A DNA stretch of 64,000 nucleotides, from assembly GCA_036897095.1 (NCBI GenBank), contig JAYMSP010000168.1, positions 1 through 64,000 of the forward strand. Reading direction: 5' to 3'. The notes beneath the pieces are model-generated. The model did no database searches. It was not told where the DNA came from and worked only from the letters and a program-made list of their open reading frames with translations. Below are positions 10,682 through 23,241 of this stretch, piece by piece; position 1 is the first letter of the stretch; each line of letters starts with the position of its first letter. This stretch comes from Plantago elongata (taxonomy: Eukaryota; Streptophyta; Magnoliopsida; Lamiales; Plantaginaceae). Position numbers and translations under genes: made by a program.

Positions 10682-13165
10682 ATGGTTTTCGGTCAGATTG
10701 TGATCGGGCCACCGGGCTCAGGAAAGACCACCTACTGCAACGGCATGTCGCAGTTCCTCACCCTCATTGGACGGTACACCCTTTCATATTTATCGAAATT
10801 CTTATTAGATGGTTATCCATTTAACTGCTACTGTTACAGTGTTTGTTAACCACTTAGAGCCTTGAAGATATAACTTCATCAGCTTTCTTCACTTAAAATT
10901 TATCAGGATGACAGGATCAATGTTTTTTAATTTCGCTAAGTTCATTACTTGTAACGCAGGAAGGTTGCCGTCATCAATATGGATCCCGCAAATGACACAT
11001 TGCCGTATCCGATTCATTACCTTCTATACTTTTAATAGTGTATTGAACATTTATGTCATGGTGCTCTCTAATATTTCAGTTTATTTGTTTATGGAGATGT
11101 TAGAGTACTTTTCCTTATAAGGCATAGATATGAATGCTCTATAAACATCGAAGATCTTATCAAGCTCAGTGATGTAATGACTGAGCACTCACTTGGTCCT
11201 AATGGAGGTAAGTTATATATGATGCTTCTCTTTTCTCAAGGGTCTTTTTTGTAGCTTGAAGGCTGAATTACTAATTGGAAATGTCCATCAATGCCCACAG
11301 GTCTTATTTATTGCATGGATTATTTGGAGAAGAACATTGATTGGTTAGAATCCAAACTGAAACCCTTGCTAAAAGGTTGTTATAGTTTCCTTGAACCATT
11401 TTGTTTATCCTGTTTTATCTTTTTGGTATGTGCTTAACTGGTTGTCTATTTTATATGCTGATATCTTTATATCCCTGATGGCCTGATCTTTGTTATACTT
11501 GCAGACCACTATCTACTCTTCGATTTCCCTGGTCAAGTGGAACTCTTCTTCCTTCACCAAAGTGCAAAACGAGCCATTATGAAGCTCATAAAGAAGTTAA
11601 ATCTAAGGGTATATATCCAGCTACTTTAATTACCTGTTATGCTCGTTACGATTAAATTCTTCCAAGAGCTGGAGTAGGATTTGAAGGCTGACATGGTGTT
11701 CTCTGCTTTTGTAGTTGACAGCTGTGCATTTAGTTGATTCTCATCTTTGCAGTGATCCGGGAAAGTATGTTAGTGCGTTGCTCCTTTCACTGTCTACAAT
11801 GCTGCACTTGGAGCTCCCCCATGTCAATGTTTTGTCTAAGATTGATCTAATCGAAAGCTATGGGAAGCTGGGTACAAAATTTGTTTTTTTTTTGTCTTCT
11901 GATGATGATATTAGCAGCTATATAAACTTCTGTGGATTGCATTGTTCTCAAGTTTTACTTATTCTTGGCTTCTTATGCAGCATTCAACCTTGACTTCTAC
12001 ACTGATGTACAAGACTTGTCATATTTACAAGATCATCTCAATAAGGATCCTCGATCTGCAAAGCATCGGTATGTTTAGAAAGAATATATTGTGGTGAATC
12101 TAACATCATCAGGTTGCTTGAATTTCCCCTCAACCATATAAATTCCATACCAATCACACGAGTTGCACAGTTTGCTCCCTCCAATAGAAATTTCTCTCTG
12201 TTGTCACAAAAACTTTAAATTGTGGGACTTCTAACTTATGAGACATTGTAATTCATCTAGTAACACTTTTGTGATGGAATGGATAGCAGATGGGAAATTG
12301 CATAATTTGGTAGATATTTGGGGTGTTTAGTTGCAAAATTCAAACATTTAGAGGCAGAGTGCATATTAACATAATGTTTATTATAACTAAAAATCTGTTT
12401 ACTAAAACTATGAATCTGTTTATGCTTATTTTCATTCATCTCTTTCTATGTCCGAATCTATAATCTAATTTTTCTAATATTCTTGAGCAGAAAGCTAACG
12501 AAGGAGTTGTGTGAAGTGATTGAGGATTTTAGTATTGTCAACTTCAGCACTTTGGACATTCAGGTGTGTTTTTCACACGAGTGAAGTATATACCATTTGC
12601 CTTTTCTCTTTTCATTGTCTTACACTAATTTTTTTCAGGACAAAGAGAGTGTTGGAAATCTAGTGAAACTGATTGACAAGAGCAATGGATATATATTTGC
12701 AAGTATCGACGAGAGTGCGGTTGAGTTCAGCAAAATTGCAATTGGTCCAGTTGATTGGGATTACTACAGATATCCTTTGTCCCAATTGAAATTTAACCTC
12801 TATGCACCCTTAGCAAATTGCTTCTGGAACTCATTTCATTTATATGGTCGTCATATGCCGTTTCTTCCTGCATTAGGATTGAAATCTGAAAAGAGGATGC
12901 TCAAAATGTGTAAAATCCTCCATCATTTAAATCTTACTACTACATAGAATATCTGCAACTGAACGCCTGCATAATTTGTGTATATGATGTATTGTATTAG
13001 TATGTAGTTCATTTATCTTCCTGGTGCATAGCTTGGTCAAAATTGATCAGCAGGGCGAGTTTAACTTGTTTCTCCTTAACATAGATGCTTACAGTTGCAG
13101 CTGTGCAGGAGAAGTACATGATGGATGACGATGAATTCGACTCTGATAAGCCTGACGAAAAATGA
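10682..13165 (+). CDS. GPN2: GPN-loop GTPase 2 (QQT1 type)
   Basis: Ten exons join in phase to 305 residues: 10682-10773, 10960-11004, 11128-11207, 11301-11375, 11505-11608, 11715-11871, 11981-12068, 12491-12563, 12639-12769, 13093-13165. Visible motifs are the P-loop GPPGSGKTT (residues 9-17), the signature GPN loop (69-71), DFPGQ (104-108) and SKID (173-176). The tail is acidic. GPN proteins act with RNA polymerase II assembly and nuclear import. The Arabidopsis orthologue QQT1 is needed for early embryo division (known for the family, not shown here). Nine introns are recognised. Eight are GT-AG, and the last (12770-13092) is AT-AC and matches the U12 class. Using AT-AC gives the conserved [12 protein letters not shown] join. 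The GT-AG alternatives I tried do not keep this conserved C-terminus. Confidence 0.95.
12770..13092 (+). other. GPN2: U12-type AT-AC intron of GPN2
   Basis: The intron begins ATATCCTTT, the exact U12 5' splice-site consensus, and ends in AC. A branch site CTCCTTAAC lies at 13072-13080, 12-13 bases before the end, the short spacing typical of U12 introns. The flanking exons join in frame to the conserved C-terminus of the family. It would be removed by the minor spliceosome (U11/U12/U4atac/U6atac). Confidence 0.92.
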
Positions 13166-14557
13166 AATTTTCTGTTGGTCTTCTATGCATCAATTTTGCT
13201 TGCACTTCCTCATCATTGGATCCACTTGATACTATAATTATGTGACAGTTAACAAAAAATCTCTAAAGGTATTGGCCGAGACGTGCTTCTTGTCTTGTAT
13301 GTTTCTTATGATCACAGCTCTCAGTTCATGTATTTCCATTGCTTTGTGATATTTTCCTGCTATTCCCTCTGTCCCAGCAAACTTTATACATTTATCATTT
13401 TTAGTCGTTCACATTACTAAAAAAGGAAGTTACCCACCAGGCCACCACTAACAAATAATGAAAAAATTTTAACGCAAAAATTACACATTTTATCACTGAA
13501 AACTAAAAAGTACACTTTTCCTTACTTTCTTCATTTTTCATTATTACGATAACTTTTCACATAACTACGTGTCAACACTAATTCTAATGCATGAAGTTTG
13601 ATGGGACGGATGGACTAGTTTCTTTTGATTATCCCCTTGTCTGTATTGGCGTTAAAATCCCAATTAATTTTGTTAACACTTGTATTAAAGGTCTTTAACA
13701 GTTATGTTGCTACCCTTTTACTCTATCTACTAAAATATATTAGTTCTAACTACCAACTGTTGTTTAGTACTGAAATAGCAAGAGGACCGAAATTTGGTAC
13801 TAAACAAGCTAAGCCTGAATTTGGTACTCCACAGGATTTGATGGAAATAATCCCTTGATTGTTGATGATGATTCAAATGCATCCATGACCACTTTTCGTC
13901 ATATTCAAAACTCCAGGTTTGATGGTTGGCCGTCATTCAGCGACGCTCAAAACAACAACGACAACCAGACTGGGCCTACTGTTCCAGGCCCCACAAGATT
14001 TGGATATCATCAAGCAGCATTCCATTTTAAATTCGTGGATAATGTTCGGCTTCGAAAGGGTTTGTTAGTTTTTCTGCAACACAACCTAACTAAATAAAAA
14101 AACCAACGCAAGAAGTACTTCTCTATGTTGTATTTTTCTCCTTTTTTCTATGTACCTCATCACCATCTGGTCTGTGTAATATAATGTTATGTTGTTTGAG
14201 TTTGTGGTTTTTCCCCCTTCATGTTCATCTTGTCATTCATTCTTGCAATGGAATCGCTACTGCTTTCTGATGTAACTTGAGTCACCATCTTCGACCTCAC
14301 AATTTGGATTTCTTAATTAAACGGCTTAGGTTTTGCCAATTTGGGGGCTAGAGGGTTCTTAGCTTGAGCGTGCATCGATAATTTTGATCTCTCGCGTATT
14401 TTGATCAGGCATATAACTGAAGCTAAGAAGTATAAACTCAAACGGAAGGAAATAACCAGCTGAGAAGTGGTATGAGTTTTCCAACCAGCTAAGCTGATTT
14501 AAAAAGTTTCACCTACGAACAATTTATTAGTCAATACTCAGCTCCTTGACTATATGA
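13166..14557. other. Intergenic region between convergent GPN2 and BCAT
   Basis: It contains the 3' ends of both genes. At 13780-14095 a stretch of less AT-rich, coding-looking sequence (open in one + frame, 13855-14097) resembles no family I know. It could be a decayed exon. Confidence 0.4.
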
Positions 14558-16734
14558 CTAGTTAAGCTCAACTCTCCAGCCCATTTTATCCTCCGCAACT
14601 CCCATCTGAATACTGGTAAGCGCGGTGTAGAGCTGTCGTGCCACAGAATCAACACCATCAGTTCTGTAAGTTGCCCTGCATTATAACCGTATCACTTGCA
14701 TTATTATGCATATTGCAATTCAAAGGAAAAGGCAAAAAAGTTCAAACCAGACTTGCTTCGCCTAATTATTGTCATGTAGATACAACCAGGAAGAAAATCT
14801 AACTTTTTATCGAGATAAGTGATGCTGCCTACAGGTGAAACGACAACAGCTGTTCCTGTACAAAACACTTCATCAGCATCAAGCAGTTCTTCGACTGTCA
14901 CCTCTCGTTCCTCAACCTACATTTCACAGAGACGACAATAACTACAATTGACTTGGGAAGCAGCATGTGATTTGCAGAATGCTAGTGGGCTTGATCAAAG
15001 TAAGCATGGCTCAGTTTAAATCTGTACCTGGAATCCTCGAGACTCACCAAGATGTAGTATACTCTTTCGTGTAACACCAGGTAGGATGGTTCCTTTTATT
15101 GGAGGAGTGGAAATCACATCATTCTGGTCAAAATAATCATACATCAGATTGGATTCTATAGTTTCAATCTGTTGGAGAAACAAAATTATGAATTATAAAA
15201 GATTTTCCACTGTCGGATACCGTACCTTGATGACAAATATATTGCAAAGAGAGCTCTCTTCCAAGTATTTACTGTGAACACTATCCAAGTATATAACATC
15301 GGAAAAGCCTTGTGCTTTAGCGGTTTTCTGTGCTCTTAGGACCTATGAGAATCATTCAGAGGCTATAATCTATGAGTATTCGCTCAGAAAAGTTCCAACA
15401 GATACAAAAAGAAAAGAACCTGGCAGATGAGCTTAAGAAGACATCAAATGCAGCAACGACATTAAATGTGTTTAGTGCACACTCACTGCTGCATAGTTTC
15501 CAGCAGCTTTCACTCCTCCAGTACCACCAGGAATGGCTCGGTGCAATTCAGTCTCGATTTTCAAATTTAAAGATGGTAAACCGCCCTGGTAATGTGACAT
15601 ACAATGAACCATGAGAAATTATCAATATCTAACATAAACTAAAAGTTTCTTTATTGTACTAGGTACTGGACATAGGAGATAGGCTGAAGCACTACTTTCT
15701 TTTAACAACAAATACAACAAGTATCACTTGAGAGTCTTTTCAATACAACAGTATACAGTCGAATATATGAAACTCATTTTACCTTAAAATAGTTTCCGAC
15801 TGGGCAAACATAGATCATAAAGGTGTATTCAGGAGCCGGTGCAAGAGCCAGAAGTGCTCCACTTGCAATGAGCAATGGTCTTATATACAACGAACCTTTG
15901 CCTGCCGGAGGAATCTGAATTTGGCATCAACTCATCAAGAATATCAGTATCATCACTTAAGCATACATTTTAATTCTAATGACACGGTGTCAGTATGGGA
16001 AGAGTTTGGGTGTGCATTACCCATTTCTTATTAGCTAAGACAGTGGATTTAACGGCCTCCATGAACTGCTCCACAGTTGGGGACGGCATGCACAAACGAT
16101 CAGCACCAGTTCTCAGCCGTTGTGCATTTTCCTCCGGGCGGAAAAGTAGTATTTTGTTACCGTCTTGTGTCCTGTATGCTTTTAGTCCTTCAAAGAGTCC
16201 CTGAAAAAGTAAAAATGAACCAAAATAACTAAGTGTTTTATCCAAATGTGCGATTGGCAATCCCAAAACTGAAAGCTCGATAAGAAGATAGAAAAAACTG
16301 AACACAGAAAACAACCTGGGCATAATTCAAGATTCCAGAAGCTGGGCTCAACTCAATGTTACCAAATGGCTTGACTTCACCTCCAACAAAGTTCTCTCCA
16401 TCCGTACACACAGAGCTAAACATGTAATCAGTTTGTGTGAACCCGAAACTCAAAGTGTCCCAGTCAATCTCCACTGATTCACAACTGTACAAAACAGATA
16501 AGCCCAAACACCAACTTGTCAAACATGAAAAACCTGACAGGCTAACTCCAATGTAAAATTTCTTTAAACATCAAGATTCAATTGATCACATAGCAAAGTA
16601 CCTAGTAGGTGAGAGCGAGTCGAAAGGCGATTGCTTTGGTATCTGTTGTACATGATGAGATGAGAAGATGAATGACAAATGAACAATGTGAGTTTAGTGA
16701 CACTGCAAAAACTAAAACAACTCACCTCCTCCAT
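14558..16734 (-). CDS. BCAT: Branched-chain amino acid aminotransferase, cytosolic type
   Basis: Ten exons on the minus strand: 16734-16726, 16642-16602, 16484-16316, 16200-16021, 15914-15783, 15585-15487, 15342-15226, 15123-15028, 14916-14804, 14675-14558. They give about 357 residues. It transaminates Leu, Ile and Val with 2-oxoglutarate, using pyridoxal phosphate (fold type IV). Hallmarks in order are [68 protein letters not shown] (PLP lysine about residue 203), [31 protein letters not shown] and [12 protein letters not shown]. No transit peptide precedes the first ATG. The length agrees with the cytosolic BCAT4/BCAT6 group (from memory). A further 5' exon cannot be excluded, because the first coding exon has only three codons. 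Exon 8 has a second usable acceptor, 45 bases upstream, that would insert 15 residues. Confidence 0.93.
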
Positions 16735-18530
16735 TACTGAACCCTTGTTTGTCCAAAAGTAATGAAACAAGCAAGAAAATTATCCGAAAGCTTAATCTTC
16801 AAATGATTAGTGAAGTCTGTTTATATAATTGTAATTTCTTTGGGCTCATCTGGAGAATATAAGGCCTCCTGCTCTTTTTTAACTAAAACATGTTGACTAA
16901 CAAGCAGTTTGGTTTGATTTTTGACTATTAAGCAAGTTGCACAGTAGCCTGTGAAGAAAAATTGTCTGATTGCATCTTCACATCAAAAGTCACAAAATTT
17001 CACATAGACAGCCATCTTGCATAAACAATGTAACAGGGAGCAAATTGCAATGCCATCCTATTGATCCAATTATTACTAATAAAACACCAAGGTACTGCTG
17101 TTACAATGTAAAAAATGAAAGGTAGAGTAACAGGACTTCTAATCTGATCTTGAAGAATGTCTATGAAACCTTCTCATCTCAAGCGGAAATGTGTTGTCCA
17201 GATTACAATTCCACCCTAATCTCAGAGGTATGCACAAGCACGAGTAAAACATTATATACCAGTGCTCAGAGCAAGGAAACGCATTTTGGGTTTGAGCTGA
17301 AAACATTTTTGAGCAAAAAGAGGTGGATGTAATATGAAAGTCAGGATGAAAAACTTTGATTTAGGAAGAGGTAAAGACTAGAGAAGACATTGATCTAGTA
17401 AGAATTATAATACATGTAAAAAGTATCTCATTCTAGATATACACTCTTTATTAACTGTTGTGATTTGTGAAAAAGCTGATTTTACAAGTTAAGTTGTGTA
17501 AAACTTATTTTCCCTCATCACTTAAACGCTTTATTAAACGTAAAATTGGTTCCATAAGATAATCACTGATCATTATTAATAACAAAGACTTTTCAATCAT
17601 GCCACCAACTTTAGATTCTAAGTTTGACAATGCTCCAAAAAGTATGCCATTTTTTTACTCAAATACAAAAAAGAAACAGAAAACAAATAAACTTACCTAA
17701 TTCAAGAAAGTCCTCATTCAAGGAAGTCCTCATTCAAGGAATAAAGTTGAAGATGTCTTTTGATGTTCACTTTATGATGTAATTGTTTAGGTACTCCGTC
17801 TCAAGTTTATATGAAATCAAGTTTCTCCGAGTTAAGAAAACAGAAAAAGGAATCATTCAAGCATGGAGAAAATTTCTAGTCATACTGAAAAAAATATTGT
17901 AAGAAAACTCATTGACCTTTTACTATGACACCATCTGGTTACTGGTCAAATTGGCCAAGTCCTAATTTCAGTAAACACAGATCTCAATAAGATTTTGTGA
18001 AGTTTGTTACTCAACATGAAAGAGAAAGAAGTTAAGAAGAATAGTAGATGGCTGCATAAATTTCTTTTTATCCCTACTGATTCATTAGTTTCGGTTAAAA
18101 ACCAAACGGTGCATATAATACTAGAAGTATATTTATATAGTGGCAATAAATCGTTTTAGGACAGTTCATTGAATTGCACAACTTGCACATGTTTATCAAT
18201 ACAGTACTTGGTTAGTTATGATAAACGTAGAATCACCTTTGCCGTTTCAAATATAAAAAAAGTGATAAACGTAGAATCTGGATACGTATGGACCTGTTGA
18301 CACTGCAAGCAGGAACAAGGACACTGCAAGAATTGGTGACACGGAGGTTAGACAAGTAATCGACTCTGTTGTGCTGAATGTCCATGAGGTCCACGTTGGT
18401 TATGTCCGCCAGCAATCTCTTGATTTTGGTCATCTGGCCCGACACGATAAATTTCACCTTAACCATCAAATCCATTTTTTGATTCTTCACTCTTCTGTCA
18501 ATATATTTTATCAGTGCTTGGTAATATTAC
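16735..18530. other. Non-coding stretch upstream of BCAT
   Basis: Mostly AT-rich. An open minus frame at 18233-18490 (starting MKNQKMDLMVKVKF) has balanced composition but I do not recognise it. It lies just downstream of the mL46 remnant on the same strand and may be unrelated. Part of this region may be a leader intron of BCAT. Confidence 0.4.
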
Positions 18531-18923
18531 CTGAGATTTTGGATAGATAACAACCTGGCTAAAAGATATTTTATCATCCTTCTCTGAAGAAGGTATACTT
18601 GTATGTCCATCGGAGCAATCCCAGCAGAATAAGTGTGCGTAAGATCTCCTATTAGGCCATTACGGATGATAAAGCAGGTTCTGCACACTGATTATTGGAT
18701 TGCCACTAAGACTTTCTGACATTAATGCTTCTGAGTAAATAAGTTCAGACAACATAAGAAACCAAGATATAAGGTCGGACTCGGAAGCATAGTTACCTTG
18801 TGCAGTGTCTCTTCAGATTCATAAACTTTCTCAGGGAAATGCCAGACTGGATTCCTGTCCAAACCATATGCAGGACCATAGAGGAGAGGATTAAGTCTTC
18901 TGTCAAGTGCTCTCTGTAATGAC
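18531..18923 (-). pseudogene. Mitochondrial ribosomal protein mL46 remnant
   Basis: Two exon-like blocks are kept with splice signals. Block one (18923-18797) encodes SLQRALDRRLNPLLYG and NPVWHFPEKVYESEETL, a close match to the plant mL46 core. It is followed by a GT donor. Block two (18687-18531) starts after an AG acceptor with CAEPALSSVM. It then shifts frame: an in-frame TAA appears, while GDLTHTYSAGIAPM continues in the next frame, and further slips follow. The N-terminal exons and the C-terminus are not seen. The kept intron argues for a DNA-level duplication fragment, not a retrocopy. It could not make a full mitoribosomal subunit. Confidence 0.75.
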
Positions 18924-19812
18924 CTACAAAACCATGTATCACTCATACAGTACAAAAAACTATAATGACTTCTACACATATACATCAGCCCACTTCCACT
19001 ATACTTGTTATAGCATCTTCCTACATCCTCTTCATCGTTGAATGAAAATAAAATTCAGGCAAATTGAACTAAATTGGGAGGGATAAAGAACATGAGTATC
19101 AAAGTCATAACACTCAGTGTATGACAAATATCACAAACATAATTGCCAAATATTCAGTGGTAAAGCAGCAAAACCGAAACGGTGATTACATACAATTGAT
19201 CATCACATGCATTGTAGCTATACACACAAGGGGTATTGGTTAACTAGCATCCCCAAATTATATTTCCAACTACTAGTATAGTCCAGCTACATTGGGAGTG
19301 TATCAGAGCACTGTTAAGAAGCTTAAATCATCAGGCACTAATCGAAATACAGTCAAAATGTTAAACCTCTCTCACTCTCAATACCTTATGGAGTTAGAAT
19401 TTGGTAGCCCAGTCTATCAACAGTGTCTATCTTCATAAATTTGGTCACTAATTCACAAGCTTGAGCTATTCCAACTTCCAATTATGAACAGAACAGAAAG
19501 AAAGCAAATAAAGATACAAACCATATTCCAAAACTTAAAGAAAAGAGGAAAGTTAATCACCGCAAAATGGTAGACCAAATTGAATGAACGAAGATCGGTG
19601 GATGGATTACAGAAGCTGGTTCTGAAAAACCTTGCTCTACTTCTTAAACCCGCTTAGTATGTTTTCTGCATATGTCAGGGACTTATTTCTAATTATTGAA
19701 AAGTAAAGGGTGTCAGTGTAATAGTGTTCCAAGAATAAAAATTGGATCTTTGTCTTTCTTTCTTCTCCATTGATCACTGAGAGAAAATTGAAACTTGGAA
19801 AATTTATCAGAG
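18924..19812. other. Region between the mL46 remnant and TRAPPC5
   Basis: No coding exon recognised. A less AT-rich minus-strand block near 19570-19640 followed by GTGATT could be an untranslated first exon of a leftward transcript (BCAT or the mL46 remnant). That would make 19640-19812 a bidirectional promoter. This is inference from position only. Confidence 0.35.
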
Positions 19813-22800
19813 ATGATAGGAGTTGGGAAAATCAAGCAATACTCCAACGTGCTCGATAAGCCCATGAGCAAAGGCAAACAAGAGGTAACTACTGCTCAAT
19901 TTCTCTATTGCAGATCCTCAATTGCATTATCTGATCATTTTCTTTAATGCTTGATCTGTTTGTCCAAAAATGGGATTTTTCTTGAAATCAGCTGATAGAA
20001 GTAGTAGTAGTGTTTCCGAGAGTTTTATTTGTTGTGGGAAACAATTACATTGAAGTGAATGGGGTTTTGTAATTCAGGTTAGTTTGAGTGCTTTTGCCTC
20101 CTTGTTTTCCGAGCTTGTTCAGTACAATCAGACACAAGTCGACAACATCGGAGAGCTCGAAAGAAGGTGAGTGTTGCTCATTCATTTACATTTCAGAGAT
20201 CAGCTTTCTGTTTTATTTAACTATTGGTTTCCAGTAGTGCAAGAAGAAAACGAAAGAACTTATTTATTTGAATTCGTACTTCCTAGGAACAATATCGTAG
20301 TAGTAGTGCTTATCGGTCAATGCAATTGTTCGTTTATTTCTTACTAGTATGTATGAGAATAGCCTTTGAATCCCCCGGTAAAAGGAAACACGGTCGTTGT
20401 AGTAGTAGTGCTTATCAGCTGTCTGAGGCACCAATAGATGATAAAGCTTGCTTTTAAGTTGAACATGCTTCTTCTTTCATTTAATTTATTTAGTAAATAA
20501 GAATACGCCTGAGTTATATGAACCGAGGGAGTTATTCGAGCTGATCAGGTTAGAGGATGCTGGATATGCTGTTGGAGTCAGAGTTCTGGAACTTCTATGT
20601 CACCGAGAAAAGGTGGGGAACTTCATTGCTAGCTTTTCCTCCATTGTCTGCCATTACTTAAAACTCAGTGAATTGTGTAACTTACCTGTATTCCATTGCT
20701 AAGCTTATCATATACTTTTTCACTTATATACTTCATCGTGCTGGATTTTGATATATAAATAACTGTTTCTCTCTGGACAAAGTATCTGTTGTTAGATTCA
20801 ATCTAGCAGTTCCCAATGTAAATTTACAGAGAATGTACAACAAGTAACAAGCATATGAAACTTCTATGTGGTTGCAAGTTTTCATTTAGAAGATCCTCTT
20901 CATGATATCATTATATCTTATGTTTACATCTCTGTCCTCTTTACAGAAGTTTCAATTGTTCGAAAATTCTAGTGGAAGTTTTTGTAGTGTTTCTATATTA
21001 ACTGCATCAGATATTCAGATAGGTAGCGGATGGACTTGTAGCATGTTTTCTTTCACCTAAATGAAAAGGTTGGCCAAAATGCCTATTCTTTGATAAGTTT
21101 GTGGTTACCTTAGTGGTACTATCACCACTCACATTTGAGGTAACAGCAGTTAACTATTTGTGCTATGGGTTCATGTATGAACATAAATGGATATAGTTCT
21201 TATCTTTTGAACTTAACTCGTGCTGAGTTCCTTATCTCATCATTCTTTGATAAATAAATCAATTCAAGTTTAATATAAATTAATATTCCTAAATATTGTC
21301 GTTATAATGCATAGGGTAACCGCAGGGAGACACGCCTCCTTGGTATTTTATCCTTTATACACAGCACAGTGTGGAAAGTCTTGTTCGGAAAGGTTAGGCA
21401 ATCTCTGCTTTACTTTTATCCTTGCCCATTTTGTTATAATGGCTCCTTGCATGCCTTCACTGTGATAAGATCTGTTCTGTAGCATTATCTATGGATGCAT
21501 TATCTATTTCAGATACATGCTTCAGGGCCATTCATATGATATTAGCTTATGCCTTGTGTTCACAACTGAATTAACTTTCATCCTCCATTATAATGGTGCT
21601 TTTATAGCTTATGTAATTTTGAAACTGATCGAGAGACCATGTTGAATGTCTGGGTATTGGGACTGCTTATATGGCAGTGAATCACTCTAAACTTAAAATG
21701 TCTTTGTTGACTAAAGTAAGACGTTAACTATTTTTTTGCTTACTTTCAAAAATCAAAAAGTGGTTGGATTCAAATCTTAGTATATAGGTAGGATTTAGAA
21801 CTTGTTGAGAATGCGCACACTATGAAATGGTATTCATTCATTATCTTTTCATATTTTCCTTCAATTGCTGTCAAAGATACCCTTATATTCTTCTGCTTTT
21901 TATGTCATGAGAAGGATCCTGGCTATTATTTACATATACATAAAGAAAGAGGCTAATAATTCTTGGCTTGTATTTCCTATATTGATCCCCCCCCCCCCCC
22001 CCCCCCCCCACACACACACCGTCTAAAAAGGAAACATTCGTGGACAGAAGTTTATCTTTAAAACAGAAGTGAGATACTTGTGGATTGTATGCTTCATAAT
22101 GTTGGCATGTTCAACAAAGTTTTTCATGTGGCCCTTGTGGCTTCAACATGAGTGTCTCATCTCATACCTTTCTCCTTTTAAAGTGTTACATGCTGATTCT
22201 TCACCTCCTCCATAATCAGTCTATCTTCTTTGATATTGAAAAGAATGTAGAGAAAGGATGTTGAATAGGATAATGTCATATACGAAGACAAGAAAAATAA
22301 GCATGAATGCATCGAACATAACCGGGTATTCATATTTTAGTTACTAGGAAGACAGTAGAGTAGCATATTGATGTTGCAAGTATATTCTACTTAATTTGAC
22401 TATTTTGAGTATATCTTGTATCCCTATGCTTTTTATCTTCTGAGCATATTGGCAAGAGTGACAAAGGAACTAATTATAATTCTAATTCACCTTCTATTAA
22501 TATTAGGTGGCTGATTCTCTCGAAAAAGGCACTGAACATGAAGATGAGTATATGATCAGCGAAAAGGAACTTCTTGTCAACAGGTGACACATTTAGGTTC
22601 CAACTTACAACCTAAGCTATCATTGGATTTAATCTGAAATATTGTGCTTATTTGGATTTTCCTATTGTAGATTTATATCGGTACCAAAAGACATGGGTGC
22701 TTTTAACTGCGGAGCATTTGTTGCTGGAATAGTGAGGGTACAAATTGCATTTCCGGAGCTGTTTTTTACTGTAATATGTTACTGGTGGCAGAAGCTCTAA

Positions 22801-23241
22801 CAGCATACTCTTTTCCCATCTTGAAGGGAGTTCTAGATAATGCAGGTTTTCCAGCTGTTGTAACTGCACATTTTGTACCTGTTGATGGGCAACATCGACC
22901 TAGGACAACCATTTTGATCAAATTTGCTGAAGAGGTACGACTCAGATGTACCTTTAGTGCTTCGTTTCCTAAGAAATTATGACAATTTGAATAGAATGGG
23001 TGTTTTTGGTTTGAACATCAAGTAGCTGGTTGATTAAAAATGAGTTAGCTCTTTAATTTCATATCCATCAACTAGTAGAGTGATCGGATTGGTTAATTAA
23101 TGTGGCAGAACCTTTTGCATGCATTAATCTTGTTACCCCACTTGGGCATATAATGTTTCTCTTATATGAGAAACTATCTGAGCAAAATGCTGGTTCACGC
23201 TTTCCTTCTAGGTTCTTCAAAGAGAAGCCAGGTTGGGCTGA
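19813..23241 (+). CDS. TRAPPC5: TRAPP complex subunit 5 (TRS31, Bet3 family)
   Basis: Eight exons join in phase to 194 residues: 19813-19884, 20078-20166, 20549-20612, 21315-21392, 22507-22583, 22671-22737, 22827-22934, 23212-23241. This is the usual length for TRAPPC5. The product is a core subunit of the TRAPP vesicle-tethering complex and Rab (Ypt1/RAB-D-class) exchange factor, at the Golgi. Conserved stretches are [85 protein letters not shown] and [19 protein letters not shown]. The C-terminal hydrophobic core is typical of Bet3-fold proteins. All introns are GT-AG, though the intron before exon 7 ends in an unusual purine-rich acceptor (CTTGAAG). Confidence 0.95.
21987..22019. repeat. 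Poly(C) run followed by (CA)n
   Basis: A run of 23 C residues (21987-22009) is followed directly by ACACACACAC in TRAPPC5 intron 4. A run this long is prone to slippage and to sequencing error. Confidence 0.9.

Noticed and set aside
13780-14097. Coding-looking stretch after GPN2
   Set aside because: No conserved motif or start; the frame does not connect to GPN2, which has a complete C-terminus. Kept only as a note.
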